Positions 63,799-64,000 of a stretch of 64,000 nucleotides of DNA are shown in pieces (the stretch's first letter is position 1; every line of letters begins with the position of its first letter). The notes below the pieces were generated by a model. That model searched no databases and was not told where the DNA came from. It worked only from the letters and a program-made list of their open reading frames with translations. This stretch comes from Prevotella sp. OH937_COT-195. Lineage in GTDB: Bacteria > Bacteroidota > Bacteroidia > Bacteroidales > Bacteroidaceae. A program made the position numbers and the translations under genes. The stretch covers positions 31,495 to 95,494 of the forward strand of contig NZ_RQZH01000006.1 in NCBI RefSeq assembly GCF_003932845.1. Reading direction: 5' to 3'.

Positions 63799-64000
63799 AC
63801 CAAAAGTTGATGTTCAGAATTAATTCCTTATGTAAAATTATTTTTAACACCAACTATCACATTGACTTATATATATGCGAGTTCGGGTTAAGAAAGTCTT
63901 TTTAAAAGTTGGTAATCTCGTTAGTTCTTTGTAATTTTATTGTTGTAAATCAGTTGTTTGCAAAACAACCAAGCGATGATTACCAAAGACAAAATTATAG
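63799..64000. other. Window end without a gene
   Basis: A/T-rich. A small hairpin GTTGTTT/AAACAAC lies near 63953-63969; no coding frame or promoter can be assigned before the window edge. Confidence 0.5.

Overview
The window looks like a chromosomal core segment from a member of the Bacteroidales, most likely Prevotella-like. Three things suggest this. Promoters carry the Bacteroidota sigma-70 signature (TTTG, 19 nt, TAnnTTTG), seen exactly at several genes, and Shine-Dalgarno sequences are weak or absent. The families are typical of the phylum: fused FeoA-FeoB, fused NfnAB, Rho with a long acidic insertion, Cys-less DksA-like protein, DUF4296, DUF4348 and DUF4230 proteins, and queC. The gene content is housekeeping. 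I see no phage, transposase, CRISPR array, toxin-antitoxin or defence locus. The genus is an inference.

Layout. 1-6.5 kb (-): serS, nfnAB, a PD40 propeller protein, a uridine phosphorylase and a threonine aldolase cut by the window edge. 6.7-8.6 kb: rplU-rpmA (-) and exonuclease III (+). 8.7-12.6 kb: lipoproteins, a DUF4230 pair, a CcdA/ArsG-like permease and an EamA exporter. 12.6-16.7 kb: a sugar kinase behind a broken msrBA, MscS and a DUF2284 protein. 16.8-20.5 kb (-): ferritin, two tRNA-Asp genes, and a translationally coupled recR operon ending in GT2 and GNAT genes. 20.5-25.9 kb (+): engB, an ABC-F protein and rho. 26-33.4 kb: YitT, pgk, queC, a membrane protein, feoAB and kdsB. 34-38.3 kb (+): a secreted MORN-repeat protein, a glycogen branching enzyme and a membrane protein. 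38.5-46.4 kb (-): ADP-forming acyl-CoA synthetase, thrS, and SPOR-ruvX-def-TPR. 46.7-47.6 kb (+): a YtxH/holin-like envelope cluster. 47.6-57.9 kb: PhnP-like hydrolase, murB, DUF4348, GT2, dacB, PH-domain protein, pheS, DUF389, DUF4296, lspA and dksA-like. 57.9-63.8 kb: ileS (-), then a GHL10-type glycosidase and a small protein (+).

The less ordinary material is in the details. A 58-59 bp repeat carrying a complete promoter sits upstream of thrS, pheS and the DUF4348-murB operon. A second, palindromic repeat family (10-bp stem, 7-nt loop) occurs in three intergenic regions. IleRS has its HxGH signature permuted to GxHH, a feature linked to very high mupirocin resistance. The msrBA fusion gene is interrupted by TGA exactly at the Trp codon of its CGWPSF motif. 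Rho carries a long acidic, probably disordered insertion and is followed by a perfect 31-bp inverted repeat. Several genes (EamA exporter, engB, the first DUF4230 gene, queC) have the -7 box so close to the ATG that their mRNAs must have almost no leader.
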